The notes under the pieces were generated by a model. The model had not been told where the DNA came from. It searched no databases and saw only the letters and a program-made list of their open reading frames with translations. From NCBI GenBank assembly GCA_001465935.1, contig LNKV01000033.1, forward strand, positions 186,001-250,000: a DNA stretch of 64,000 nucleotides, written 5' to 3'. The position numbers and the translations under genes were made by a program. Below are positions 23,426-34,840 of this stretch, piece by piece. The DNA comes from Clarireedia homoeocarpa (Eukaryota > Ascomycota > Leotiomycetes > Helotiales > Rutstroemiaceae). The first letter of the stretch is position 1, and every line of letters starts with the position of its first letter.

Positions 23426-24477
23426 TTCGAGAATTGATTAATGGTGGAAGCTGATAAGCAGTGTAAAAGACGTTGCAGTTGTAGCGTTGATGAAGAGATT
23501 GTAGCGACCTCGGCTTTATCCACAAGTAAAATGGATCGATTGCGCCTGACAATATTTTCGAAGGTCCAAAGAGTTGACGGGGTCGTGGAAATATCCTGGA
23601 GTGGTGATTTGGAGATGGAAAGGTGATGGTATCGATCGTATTTTGGAGGGATGGAAGAGACGATTCAAGAACAGAGAATGAGATGGATTGAGAGCAATTG
23701 TCGCAAATTCGCACCCACACCGCCGACGGCAGGGTTGAATGGACCGCTGCTGTTAATTCATGTAGGTTGTTGAACTCGTACGGTCGAAGCGATATGAAAT
23801 CTCGTGGTTTCGATGGTTATCTCGTTATGTCGTTGGTGTTGTTCGAGGTTCTGCTGAGACGTGCAGTTGTTATTGAAGTCGATAGATCGAACGGAGGCGC
23901 CGCTTTGCTTTGATGAGTGAAATGAGCCGAAACTCGCCTTAAGGTTTAGCGCCAGAAGCTGAGTCACGTGGCCGTATTACAGGTTCAAAATTTTCCGCCA
24001 CCTGCGAATGACCACTTCGGAGGCCGAAGTCACTCCTTCTTGGGAACACGCATGTATTGAATACAAATGAATACAAATCCGGTATTTTAATTGTAGCTCC
24101 TCGTATGATGTTTTGGTACGGGAGTAGAAGTACAACTCATAGCTTGCGTGAATGATAATTGCAGAAAAAATGTGGTCCAAGGATTTGCAATGACATAACA
24201 GGATGATTCAGGCTTTGACACTTGCAGCCTCAATATTCTGCCTATTAACTAGCACCAGGAGAAGGCCGGCAGGAGTTCCAGTCCAGTACGTTCCAGTCCA
24301 GTACGTTCCAGTCCAGTACCCCAATTTTAGCTCAATCTGCTGCAGAATTGTGCTAGTCCAGATGCAGCCTAGCAGCCACGGCGTTTACCGATCCCGATTC
24401 TGATAGCAAATAATTTTTTGATATGGAATTTTGTATGTGAGACCTAGCAAGCGGAAAATCTTTATCCAGTCAACAAG
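23426..24477. promoter_or_regulatory. Shared divergent promoter of MED19 and NOP4
   Basis: About 1.05 kb separates two genes transcribed away from each other, both needed for core gene expression. It has no coding content. It holds the three-copy 15-bp repeat at 24275-24319 on the NOP4 side. Confidence 0.55.
24275..24319. repeat. Three exact copies of a 15-bp unit upstream of NOP4
   Basis: The unit GTTCCAGTCCAGTAC is repeated three times head to tail without a mismatch, about 160-200 bp before the NOP4 start. The unit itself contains CCAGT twice. It may be a recent slippage product or a clustered binding site; the sequence alone cannot tell. Confidence 0.85.
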
Positions 24478-26902
24478 ATGAATGATACAATGGATGGAAA
24501 AAAGCGCCGTCTTTCTGCGGAAGATGCTGCAATTGATGCAGTCTCTGACGATCATACGCCGAAAAAAGCCAGAAAGGAAACCAATGCCTCTGCCCGTCGT
24601 TCGCTGTTCGTTCGTTCCTTGCCCGCTACAGCAACCACCTCTGCCCTGACCGAGCTGTTCTCCGAAAACTATCCTTTGAAGCACGCGACTGTCGTACTCG
24701 ATCCTGTCACTAAACAATCGAAAGGGTATGGCTTCGTTACCTTCGCAGATGCCGAAGATGCGCAGAGAGCTCTGGACGAATTCAATGGCCACAGCTTTCA
24801 AGGTCGTAAAATGAGGATTGAGATTGCTCAACCTCGTTCCAGAGATGCAGGTGGCAAGGATGAGTTGAAGGTCAAAAAGAAGAGTGCGATTGCTACCGAA
24901 GCTGCAGAAGTCAAGAAGGCTCGTCAGGAAAAGCTGGCCGAACAAAAAGCCCCTCCTAAGCTCATCATTCGAAATCTGCCATGGAGTGTCAAGACCCCAG
25001 ACCAATTAGCGAAGATATTCATGGGATTCGGAAAAGTGAAGCATGCTACACTACCAAAAGTCAAGGGCAAAGAAGCTGGTTTTGGATTCATTGTCATGCG
25101 GGGTAGAAAGAATGCGGAGAAGGCATTGGCTGCGGTCAACGGTCGCGAAGTTGACGGAAGGCCGTTGGCTGTAGATTGGGCTGTTGAGAAGGATATCTGG
25201 GAGAAGAAGAAAACTGAAGATATTGACGAAGATATGAGCGGAACGGATGTCGAACAAACAACCGAGGAAGCAAAAGAGGAGGAAGAGGAGGACAACGTGG
25301 AGGATGATGTCGCAAACTTCATGAAGAATTTTGGGGAGCAATTGGAATCAGAAGACGAAAGTGACGCTGAAGAAGACAAGGATGATCATGAAGATATAGA
25401 CGAGGACAGCGAAGATTTTGAGGATATTGATGAGGAAGACGATAGTGAGGAGGAGGAAGAAAAACCGAAGAAGAACCTAATCACCGACAACTCCTCAACC
25501 CTTTTTATCCGAAATCTGCCATTTACAACTCTCGACGCTAGTCTTAAGGAACATTTTGAACAATTTGGCCCTGTTAGATATGCTCGAGTAGTAATGGATA
25601 AAGCCACTGATCGCCCCAAGGGTACTGGTTTCGTATGCTTCTACAACGTGGAAGATGCCGAGTCTTGTTTCCGCAATGCTCCCGCATATCAACCCACAGG
25701 TGCAAATGCGACAAGGAAGGGAGACAATGTTACACCTCAGCTGAAACATTCTCTTCTTGAGCCTGAAAATGCAGATTCTTCTGGTAAATACACGATTGAT
25801 GGTCGTCTCATGCAAATCTCCAAGGCTGTGGAGAAAGACCAAGCCACGAAACTTGCCGAGGAGGGCACGCACTTCCGCGACAATCGTGACAAGGACAAAC
25901 GAAAGCTTTACCTTCTTTCCGAGGGCACAGTAGCCAAGAACACACCGTTGTACGACAGCTTATCTCCTGCTGAGGTCAAGATGCGTGAGGATAGTGCAAT
26001 GCAGCGAAAGAAACTGATCCAGGGCAATCCTACTCTGCATCTAAGTCTTACTCGTTTGGCAATCCGCAATCTACCCCGAAGCGTTGACTCCAAAGCGCTC
26101 AAAGCATTAGCTCGCGAGGCTGTTGTGGGATTCGCTAAAGATGTTAAATCTGGACTCCGCCAGCCACTCTCCAAGGAGGAAGAAGCTCGCGGTGGTGAGG
26201 AAATGCGCGAGGCTGAAAAGCAGAGAAAGAAGAAGGGCAAAGGTATCGTCAAACAAGCAAAAGTAGTGTTCGAGGGGAGAGAAGGAAACAAGGTGGCAGA
26301 AGAGACAGGAGCGGGAAGGAGTCGAGGTTATGGATTTGTAGAATATAGTTCACATAGATGGGCACTCATGGGGTTGCGATGGCTGAACGGCCATGCTATG
26401 GAGAACTCAACGGGAAGGAAACAGAGGCTCATTGTTGAATTTGCCATTGAGAACGCACAGGTTGTGTCGAGAAGGAAAGAAAGAGAGGAGAAGGCTAGGA
26501 CGCGCTCTAAGGAGGTCACTGAGAAGTTGGAATCAGGGGAGATCGTCAAGCCTGCTAAGAAGGTACTCGGACGAGAGCAGCAGATGAAGCAGATGAGGAA
26601 AGGTGGGAAAGGCATGAAGGGCGCCGGAAAGGGTGGTCCAAAGGAGAAGAGTTTTGAGAGAGTGGTCATCAAGTACGTTCATATTCCTTCCCTATCCACA
26701 TCAAGTTCTCATTACTAACCATCATGACAGAGGTAAACGCAAAGCCGAAGACGACGCCCCTGCAGACTCCCAAAGAAAGAAAGCAAAGAAGACAAATGAC
26801 GAGGCCGGTGAAGCAGATGAGGGTGGGAAACAATCACAACGAACACGAATCATACAAAAGAAGAGGATGTTGAGGAGGAACAGGAAGAAGGGTGGTGCTT
26901 AG
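24478..26902 (+). CDS. nop4: Nucleolar RNA-binding protein Nop4 (60S ribosome assembly)
   Basis: Exons 24478-26672 and 26731-26902 around a 58-bp intron (GTACGT, branch ACTAAC, CAG) give 788 residues. Four RRM domains are visible. RRM1 (about 42-120) has LFVRSLP and KGYGFVTF. RRM2 (about 159-240) has LIIRNLPW and GFGFIVM. RRM3 (about 340-420) has LFIRNLPF and KGTGFVCF. RRM4 (about 520-640) has LAIRNLP and RGYGFVEYSS, with a long basic insert. Between RRM2 and RRM3 lies an acidic stretch (about 250-330). The C-terminus is Lys/Arg-rich, as in nucleolar proteins. This layout is that of yeast Nop4 and human RBM28, essential for 27S pre-rRNA processing. Without splicing the protein would lose its basic C-terminal 57 residues. 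Confidence 0.93.
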
Positions 26903-27328
26903 ATGTATAATTTTATTGTTTTGATACATGATACCTGCCCTCCAGGCTGAAGAATTACTTCTGTATATTTCGACAAGTATGGTTTGATCACAATATGTGA
27001 ATCGTTGTGAAGATATAGTGACCCCACCTCTGGCTGGCAAGTGCTATGCTCATCTCACTACGGAAGTTAAGGTATCATCTTCAGCGTGAACTCCTGAAAT
27101 ACCATGAAAAGCTACGTTTATAATCTAAAAGGAAAGTGCTGTTTAGCTATACCTTTATGTTTAACCTCTTAGTTCATCCAATTTCCAGTTTATTCATTCC
27201 GTTTCCACTCCATCAACGTCCACCAAACCCTATTCTCCTATCGTTCGTCCTATATGCCATCATCCCTTCCCCAAAACCTAACTTGACAAAAACGCCTCAG
27301 CCCGAGTTCCGCCTTAGCCCTCTTACCC
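26903..27328. other. Convergent 3' region, about 430 bp
   Basis: NOP4 (plus) and the coiled-coil gene (minus) end toward each other here. It should contain both polyadenylation sites. No gene seen. Confidence 0.6.
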
Positions 27329-28765
27329 CTACCGAGCACTCCGTTCTAATCTCAAAACCTTCTTCGATAATTTCTCAATCATACCATTGTAGCGCTCATA
27401 ATTTTCCTCCATATCCCCAAGATACTTCAAAATCCTGTCCAGCTTGTCAGATAATTCAACTATTTGTTGACTTGCCTTGTTTTCACTACGAATCGAAGCG
27501 CCGCTTTCAGACCCTGTTATGGTAACACTGCCTTCAACGGGCAAACTGGCCTCAGACTGCAGCTCAAAATCTCCCAGTTTACCCATCGCCTCCTCATATC
27601 TATCAAATTCCTTTTTTACGTTCCTCAAAACTTTCATCACAGTATCCAATCGATCATCCACAGCGGTTCGTGCTCCTCGTTTTAACTGTGCGCAGTCGTG
27701 GATGTGTTGTTCGCAGAAAGACCAGATGTCTTCGCCTATGATTTCTACTGCTTTTTTCATAAGTGCTTGGATTGATGGGATTTGTTTTGTTTGAGAATAG
27801 AGTAGATTGTGGAGGGCAGAGGGACGGGTGACGATGAAGTTGATGAAGTTGGGGGTTGAAGGGGAAGGAGAGTAGTAGTAGGAGTCGGGGTAGGGACGCA
27901 AGGCTTCGATTCGGAAGGTTAATTTGGAGAGAAGGGCGATCAGTGAGATAATAGGGGTGAGTGTTGAGTGAGAAGAGGAGGAGACGAGATTTGGAGAACT
28001 TTTGATAAGAACGGACGTTGAATCAGAGATGGTGTAGAGGTATTGTCTTAGAACGTTCAGGTTGAGGATAGTGATCTCAATTATGGCTGCACGAGCGGTT
28101 GGATACTCAGGAGCAGGAGGCGTGGGTGCTATGGGATTTCGTGAATAAACGGAACCAGCAGGGGACGAGTGTTTTGTTGGGGGGCTCAATGGTGGCGATG
28201 GATTCTTGAAGATCTTTTTTGAATCTGATGATATGGTGCGGTCTGTATCAGCTGTTAGTGTTGGCAGGGTCGGGCTTGGCGAGTGTGAGAAATGCGTGAA
28301 AGATCTTGGGGAGCCAAGAGGTGATGCGCAAGACTCTGCCCTCGGCAAGGCTTCTTTGCTGTGTGAGCGACTATATTCACGAAATAAGTCGCGTGAGTTT
28401 CCGTATATGGAATGCTCATAACCCTCCACTGGAGATGAAGAGTTAGTTTTAGCCTCATGCAGTTCCTGGAACGATGTTGGTGTGCTGTATTGTTCCCCAA
28501 GGTCTAGAGTCGGTGTAGAGTCCTGAGGATAGACACGACTAGTGAGTTTACTATGGGTTTTGCTTTCATCGTTGGAAGAGATGTGGTCACAATCGCGACG
28601 TGGAGTTTCATTGGGGGTGAGGAACAAACTGGTTGACGTGCGCGGTTCGTCCGTGAAATGAAGCTCTGGGTTAGATAGGTTACTGCCGTTCTTGGTCGTG
28701 GATGTAGCTTGACGACCAGATGCGTGCGGCGAAACATTGATATCAAGACCTTCAAAGATCGCCAT
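27329..28765 (-). CDS. Unknown coiled-coil protein with disordered N-terminus, 478 residues
   Basis: A single exon, not recognised. Residues 1-220 are rich in Ser, Thr, Pro and His with many SP/TP sites (likely phosphorylated and disordered). Residues about 225-340 form a helical region with AAIIEITILNLNVLRQYLY and IISLIALLSKLTFRIEALR. A helical stretch follows around IQALMKKAVEIIGEDIWSFC, and the C-terminus has heptad-like coiled coil (VELSDKLDRILKYL, IEKLSKKVLRL). Such a layout suggests a cytosolic scaffold or cytoskeleton-linked protein, but that is inference only. The start Met opens the longest frame and is followed by codon use similar to the neighbours. Confidence 0.72.
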   Translation of the reverse strand: MAIFEGLDINVSPHASGRQATSTTKNGSNLSNPELHFTDEPRTSTSLFLTPNETPRRDCDHISSNDESKTHSKLTSRVYPQDSTPTLDLGEQYSTPTSFQELHEAKTNSSSPVEGYEHSIYGNSRDLFREYSRSHSKEALPRAESCASPLGSPRSFTHFSHSPSPTLPTLTADTDRTISSDSKKIFKNPSPPLSPPTKHSSPAGSVYSRNPIAPTPPAPEYPTARAAIIEITILNLNVLRQYLYTISDSTSVLIKSSPNLVSSSSHSTLTPIISLIALLSKLTFRIEALRPYPDSYYYSPSPSTPNFINFIVTRPSALHNLLYSQTKQIPSIQALMKKAVEIIGEDIWSFCEQHIHDCAQLKRGARTAVDDRLDTVMKVLRNVKKEFDRYEEAMGKLGDFELQSEASLPVEGSVTITGSESGASIRSENKASQQIVELSDKLDRILKYLGDMEENYERYNGMIEKLSKKVLRLERSAR

Positions 28766-30016
28766 TCTGTCGATTTTGAGTGAAAGGCGAAATCTAAGAT
28801 TCTGATAGTGCTAAGGCAATTACAGATTGAGAGGTATCTCCGATGAAGTGCGTTTTGAGATGGTTCTGGAAAGGGTACTGCTCAGAGTGAGGAGCAAAGC
28901 CAGGGAATGTTCTATTATATAGTTTCGTCGCATGTGGTACTGTGGAGCTTTGTTGTTGGTGCTTGAGAAATTTCGAAAGTACATTCTGTGATTGAATATC
29001 TGGCTACTCCATACGAAGCATTCACGGACAAAACTGTGTTCTGTTTTCTCATAACATATTCAGAGCGAATAAGGTGAATGTCTGCAAACATATTCAATTC
29101 CAACATCATACTCGCAGATGAACTCACCAAGCGCCGTCTAGAATCACTCATTAGCCATCGAATAATAAGGCTAGAGTAGAGCTGGGGGAGGTATCGCAGT
29201 CTAAGAACATCTGCTGTTTTATTCTCTGATACAAGATCAAAGCCTCTCTTACAACTTGACTTCTTATATTCATGTCAATTCCGAGGCTCTCTTTTTTGAT
29301 ATACAAGATGCTTATTGTAGAAAATGAGTGTGCGGGCAAATTTGGTGCTAAGAAACCTTCGTTCGGGATTATCTGGTTGGCTAATTAGACCGGCCCTTAC
29401 CTCAACCACCAAATTCCCTTCAGATCACATCATTTCATCATGTGACCTTGAACGATAGAATTCACGGTTATGAAGCCATACATAGAAGTAAATACCATCA
29501 AGCAGTATTCGGGCTTCCTGAGAATTGCTCTCTGCAGACTGCCAAATTGCCCACGACAGCTACAGAGTCTATTCGACCAACTGAAACATGAAACCCTAAG
29601 CCGACATCGTAATAAATTTCCAAGTATCCCTATCGATACGTTGGCCCCCGGGTAGTTCTACTGCTTCTTAGCTTCCAAGGTAGCCCCGCCCTGCGCCAAC
29701 TCTATGCGAAGTGTATTGAAGCTTCCCACTAGTGAGTACATCCGAACCATATAACTAGCCGACTGATTCGTCATCTTCTGAATAGCTTGCAGTGACCAAT
29801 GATTTTCTACCGGCGGTATCGTTAAAACGGACGTCACCAGACTGTTTTGGTTTTTGGCTAGAATACGCGATAATTTTGGACTTGGTCTGATGCTTAGAAC
29901 TACCTCGTTTGGCCCATATAAAAGCATCCAATACCCCACAAATGTAATTCATTTTCTCCGCAACTGTGCCGTCGCAAGACTCCAGATACATACAGAGGTA
30001 GCTTGTAAGGAATAGC
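28766..30016. promoter_or_regulatory. Divergent intergenic region, about 1.25 kb
   Basis: It lies between the coiled-coil gene (minus) and the RING/NF-X1 gene (plus) and must hold both promoters. Only short meaningless frames are seen. Confidence 0.5.
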
Positions 30017-31979
30017 ATGTCAATCACTAATATGCCTTTGTCCTTCTGGCCTTCAAAGTCAAGGCCTGGTGCAAATGACTCTCCGAATCCCTTCTCCGAC
30101 AGTCATGCAGTTGATAGCAACAATACACCTATTCCACTACAAGAAATTCCTCGTTTATCGACAGCCACTGAACGTTTGAATGGCTATCGCCAGTCCAATG
30201 CACCAGATCATTCAATTAGGATTCTCGAAGATATTATCAACGGAAAGTTAGTACACTACCAACTCAGATTCATAAGTAGAATTCAGTCTGGATCCATGCT
30301 AATCTTACTTAAATACAGTTACATGTGTGCTATTTGTCATGATTCTGTTCTTCCAGGGAACAACATGTGGCACTGTAAAACGTGCTATCGTGTCTTTCAC
30401 TTCACGTGTGCTAATGACTGGGCACACCAGAGGCCCATTCTCTTCTGGAAATGCCCACATTGCACTTCAGAGATCCGTGAAAGGCTGAAGATATCGTGCT
30501 GGTGCGGTAAGGGAAAGGCAAATGAGCACCACGTCGCCACAGCCCCAAACACTTGCGGTGGATTTTGCAACAAGAGATCCACATGTCCTCACGGTAACCA
30601 GATCTTCTGTAGAAAGACCTGCCATCCTGGGCCTTGTGAGTACATGTGTCCGCCCATGTGTTCAAATGTAGCAATTCTCGAGCCAGTACGAACCTTCTGG
30701 GGAAGATTCAGAGAGAAGCTACTGCGGATACCCAAAGACGAGCTTAAGAAGGTTGTGTGGGCGACAATATGCGTTATAGTAACATATGTTATCCTTGGCA
30801 CATTGACTGTGATGCACATCAACTGGAATGCGAAGCCGTATCTCTATCACAAATATCTGGAACGATACTCGACCACTGAAGCAATTGTGTCTATAATGGC
30901 CATTATCTTCTATATACCACTTGCTGCAGCAATTCTAATGGCTTATGCAGCATGTGTTGGAGAGTTTTATATTGGAATTTTTTACCCAACCAGTGACCAG
31001 GTCAATGCTACCGGTTCTCGCCGCCGCTATACAAGGGTAAACGCGGGTTTTTGCCTTTTTGCGATGATTTTCACGCTATGGATTCTTCCAATAATTGGGC
31101 AAGAATTCCTTTCACGTTTTACCTTGGATTTATGGTTTCCATACTAACTTTATGACTAGAATTATCGGAGGTCCGGATATCGCTTGGTACAATCAAATGA
31201 AAGATTCTTGTCGTGGATACGACACTCGCGTCGCAATGTGGATGAACTTGGGTTATGGTACAAAATCTTCCTACGAGTACAATTTCCAGAGCATTCAATG
31301 GATGGCAGAAGATCGCAGCTACTACCTTGCACCTACTTTCGAGCCGAAAATCGAATCTGATGATGCGTACCAATACTTTTATCGGTTTACCGGAAACACA
31401 AACAGTGCCGGACATATTGCAGTCGATGTCGACTATGACAATGGTGTATGGCGGATGCTGAAATTGAGTGACGAGGACAAAGAATCGAAATGGGCCGCAG
31501 TCGGCCACTTGACTGAATCTCTCATTGGATCTATGCCCCGATTTCAGGAAATAAGCACCACATCAATGCTTAACGGTACAATGGTATTTACTAGCGACGG
31601 ATCGCATCTCATTATTCCAGAAATGTCATTTGGTGTAGCAAACTTGGGCGCATCCTTCGACCATCGCGAACTCGAACCCTTCATTCGTGTTTTCAACATT
31701 GCCAATTGGTCAGATGATGAAGCAATCAAGAGAATGTCTGAACCCTGGACAAACAAATTTGACCGTGATGTCGTTATGCGAACAGCAAGCTTTGGTCATG
31801 GAATGCAACGCACAGATATGTGCATCAGGGAAGGATCATTTCCGGGAGAATGGACACAGAACGTTGAAAGCGGGGTAAGCGACTATCTGATGGTACCATT
31901 TGCGGTCATTGCAGCTACAAGACTGAGACTCGCTGAAACGGGCTCTTCGGATGCTTTCTGGGACAAAAAAAAAAGATAA
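30017..31979 (+). CDS. Membrane protein with RING and NF-X1-type zinc fingers
   Basis: Proposed exons 30017-30246, 30319-31098 and 31160-31979 give about 609 residues. After a polar N-terminus, a RING-like module (about 78-130) has CAICHDSVLPGNNMWHCKTC and FHFTCANDWAHQ...WKCPHC. It is followed by NF-X1 repeats with CWCGKG, NTCGGFCNKRSTCPHG and CRKTCHPGPCEYMC (about 140-195). Three hydrophobic spans follow (about 219-245, 259-297, 315-336), then a ~270-residue C-terminal domain of unknown fold. The fingers resemble NFX1/FAP1 E3 ligases, but those are soluble, so a membrane-bound ubiquitin ligase is inferred. Intron 1 (72 bp) is in phase and stop-free, so retention is possible. Intron 2 uses a GC donor (GCAAGA) with branch ACTAAC and AG. 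Confidence 0.78.
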
Positions 31980-32776
31980 CTATTAGCATTGGGGGTAGAT
32001 GAAGCATGGTCCGCTCAAGGGACCGGAAAGATGAGGTTTAGCGAGAAATTAGAAAGGGGTGGGTGGGTCCGTCGCCAAATCCAGAATCACAATCGATACA
32101 GTGCGCGACATCTTTGCTCATATCTCAAGCTTTGTGGCATTCTCTTCAATATCCGATGTAACAGATAATTACTAGCTACAAGGTCTTGAAGAAACTGTCT
32201 TTTTTCAATTGAACAAAGCTCCTTTCACTGAAATGAGTTACTTTTACATCTTAGTGGCCAGTATCAAGGTATCATAAACTCTCGGCACATCTCTTCTGTT
32301 GTATCTCTACATTAAAAATCCCATAATCATTGAGCCATCTCAACCTCAAAGAGTACTGATATGAACGCGTAGTTTACTCTAGAAACATTCAACCACCGAG
32401 TATGCAGGCTCAGACTATTGGTCGGCCCTCCTTATTTATAATTGTATTCTTGCCTAATAGCGCACGTATGGCGTGGATGTTTAAGCTTTCCCTGTTGATT
32501 GATATTAACAAATTCCTGTATTCTGAAATCAATTATCCGATAATCCTCAGAACAAAGATTGGACTGTGGCATATACATATAGAACAAAGCGCTAAATTCT
32601 TTCAAACTAGAAACCTTTCAAACTAGAAAATGCCTTTCAAGATCATTTAACAACTTTTATCTATCTAGAACAATGAATTAAAACTCAACACTTATTTCCA
32701 AACTTTTTTCGACTAAGGAATTGACCTTGAGCTTAGAGTACTCGTATTTCTTCTTTCTATTTGCAGCAGGGTAAAT
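31980..32776. other. Intergenic, about 800 bp
   Basis: Holds the 3' end of the RING/NF-X1 gene and the promoter of orphan gene A. AT-rich from 32100 on. No coding sequence supported. Confidence 0.55.
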
Positions 32777-33976
32777 ATGTTCAGTCCACCGCGAGAATAC
32801 TACTTCACAGAGTATGTACCATCTGATAGGTACTGGGAAGGAAAAGAGCAGAAAAACGAAAACATTGGGGAAGACCAGAGCTCCTCATCGCAGTTGCTCC
32901 TATCAGAACCTTCTATGTCGGTATCCAATGATGTCCCATCTTCATCAACCGAATCTCTACGTTGCCACCCAATTAGCACCTCAACTACTTGTGATATGGG
33001 TAACCTAGAGCAATGTGAAGATGTCGAGCAATATGAAGATGTCGAGCAAAATCCAGGTGACATGCAAAACTCCTGCAACAATATTGATACCGATAACTTG
33101 ACATATTCGCAATCTCAAGTAGGACCTTCGTTGTTTGGAGATGTAGCCGAGAGTTCTAGAGATGCAAATTTTCAGTTTACCATTCGTCGAACTGAAATAC
33201 GGGAGATTCATCAACTCAGCCAAAAAATGCTACTATGTATGTCAAACGAAGTAGAGTTGCCCAACAGAGTTTATCCAAATGGACGACAGTTTGATTCAGG
33301 GTACGACCCAGTGATAGGTACGCACACTGTCAAGCAATTGTGGCGTGCAAGTTATCAACCAGTAAGAAGACCCTACACTCGAAAGGAACATCAAGGTGAG
33401 GTAGCGGCTTGCGAGAGGTTTGACCATGTCGATCTATACAGAATCATTTATGTTACAATGGTGCTTCGATACACAGTATACAATTTTGATGAAGCGTTCC
33501 TGTCAAAGCTAGCAGCCATATTGACTCGTGCTGGCCGACCGCATGGTTACGAGAATACTCTACTCTGCAGAATGCCGCAACGTTCTGGAAAACGCATTTA
33601 TACTGTTGCTGAACTCCGAGCCCTGTTTAACATACTTGGCAACAGGAAATCTCCAGGTCGAGATAGACCTTTTAATCGTGTTTTAGCATGGGCGAATGAG
33701 TATCCTAACACGTCAGAGAAACTATTAGCAGATTTACCAACAGCCATCATGGGAGAGTTGCCCAAGGGAGACGAGCTCTTGTGGGACTGCTGCCCATTGA
33801 GCTTCATTTACGAGATAGATTCCGCCTCTGGCTTATGGTATCGAGAAGATTACATACCACCCAAACAGAAACGAATTCGTCGCTCAACTAAGCCTGCACA
33901 ATCCGCTACACTGTCTGCACAACACGCTACACTGTCTGCACAACACGCTACATCGTCTAGCTCAGCCCCAATCTGA
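32777..33976 (+). CDS. Orphan protein A, 399 residues (member of a tandem pair)
   Basis: A single-exon frame, not recognised. Residues 1-190 are polar and poorly ordered, with an imprecise EQ(C/Y)EDVEQ repeat near 76-91. Residues about 214-365 form the shared domain: RFDHVDLYRIIYV, ILTRAGRPHGYENTLL, VAELRALFNILG, GRDRPFNRVLAWANEYP, LLADLPTAIMGELP and a closing LWYRED. The tail carries a tandem repeat (SAQHATL, two to three copies). There is no signal peptide or membrane span, so it is probably intracellular. The same domain recurs in the next gene, 860 bases downstream in the same direction. Upstream, TTGCAG just before the start could be an acceptor, so an extra 5' exon is not excluded. Confidence 0.72.
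   Translation: MFSPPREYYFTEYVPSDRYWEGKEQKNENIGEDQSSSSQLLLSEPSMSVSNDVPSSSTESLRCHPISTSTTCDMGNLEQCEDVEQYEDVEQNPGDMQNSCNNIDTDNLTYSQSQVGPSLFGDVAESSRDANFQFTIRRTEIREIHQLSQKMLLCMSNEVELPNRVYPNGRQFDSGYDPVIGTHTVKQLWRASYQPVRRPYTRKEHQGEVAACERFDHVDLYRIIYVTMVLRYTVYNFDEAFLSKLAAILTRAGRPHGYENTLLCRMPQRSGKRIYTVAELRALFNILGNRKSPGRDRPFNRVLAWANEYPNTSEKLLADLPTAIMGELPKGDELLWDCCPLSFIYEIDSASGLWYREDYIPPKQKRIRRSTKPAQSATLSAQHATLSAQHATSSSSAPI
33892..33957 (+). repeat. In-frame 21-bp tandem repeat in orphan gene A
   Basis: A unit of about 21 bases (CTGCACAACACGCTACACTGT and variants) occurs about three times at the 3' end of the gene and encodes SAQHATL copies. It is whole-codon, so it varies length without changing frame. 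Confidence 0.7.
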
Positions 33977-34840
33977 TCTATCGGGCAACTCCAAAGTTAT
34001 TGCCCCTAAGGTAATTGTTCCCAGGTCACGCTCCATGCTATCCAGCAAACAGAACCCTGGTATTCCAAATGCAACCCCCCAGCTGCACAGCAATTTCTGC
34101 GGCTGAGTTTGAACCTTATCATCAATGGAGCCTAGAACCTTGAAAGATCTGCGAGACGCAGACCTACAACATCTTAAATATCAATCTGATTATATGAATA
34201 CTGCTTTTTTTTTTTTGACTTGTTTAGATTAGAGGATAGATAGTTCAGTGTCATTAATTAAGCAATGAGTCGGCCAGGTAATGTAACAGAGCAGCAGGCT
34301 GGGCTTCATTTTTAAGTAGTATCTCATCATCAGTTATTTGTACTGTACTCGGTATAAATACATAAAACAGGTGGCTGCACTGACAAAATAATGAAACATG
34401 ATTTATTTCTATCCTTCTATTTGCTATATCTTATAAGTCTTTCCTTTGTTGTGAATTTGTGAAAAAAAGGATAACACCGATAGTATGAGCAACAGTTGTA
34501 ATAAAAGCCGCACATGTAATACGAAATGTATGACTTGATTGATTTCTATCTAAACTATGGAAAATGGGAACCTTTTATAGGTATCCCAAATGAGTCCTTA
34601 TGATTCATGAGCTACACCATTTCAATGGTATCACAGGTGAATAGGAATGTAAAGGAGACGGGAGCCATTCATATGCAATGAAGTTATTCACCGATATAGG
34701 AGTCGTTTACCTGTACAGGAGCTGTTCACTTCTACAGCACATGTATTTTGGCTAGTATTATTCAACCCTCGTTTGCATGAAACATTTTCTATTTCTTTTG
34801 ACTATATATGAATTGTTCTAACAGTGAATAATAGATAAAA
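33977..34840. other. AT-rich spacer between the orphan paralogues
   Basis: Contains a T-run near 34206, AT-rich DNA and two short alike segments, AGGAGTCGTTTACCTGTACA and AGGAGCTGTTCACTTCTACA, near 34699-34738. No gene seen. Confidence 0.55.

Noticed and set aside
31116..31159. GT-AG alternative intron in the RING/NF-X1 gene
   Set aside because: It joins in the wrong frame and would be only 44 bp; the GC-AG choice at 31099 keeps the frame.
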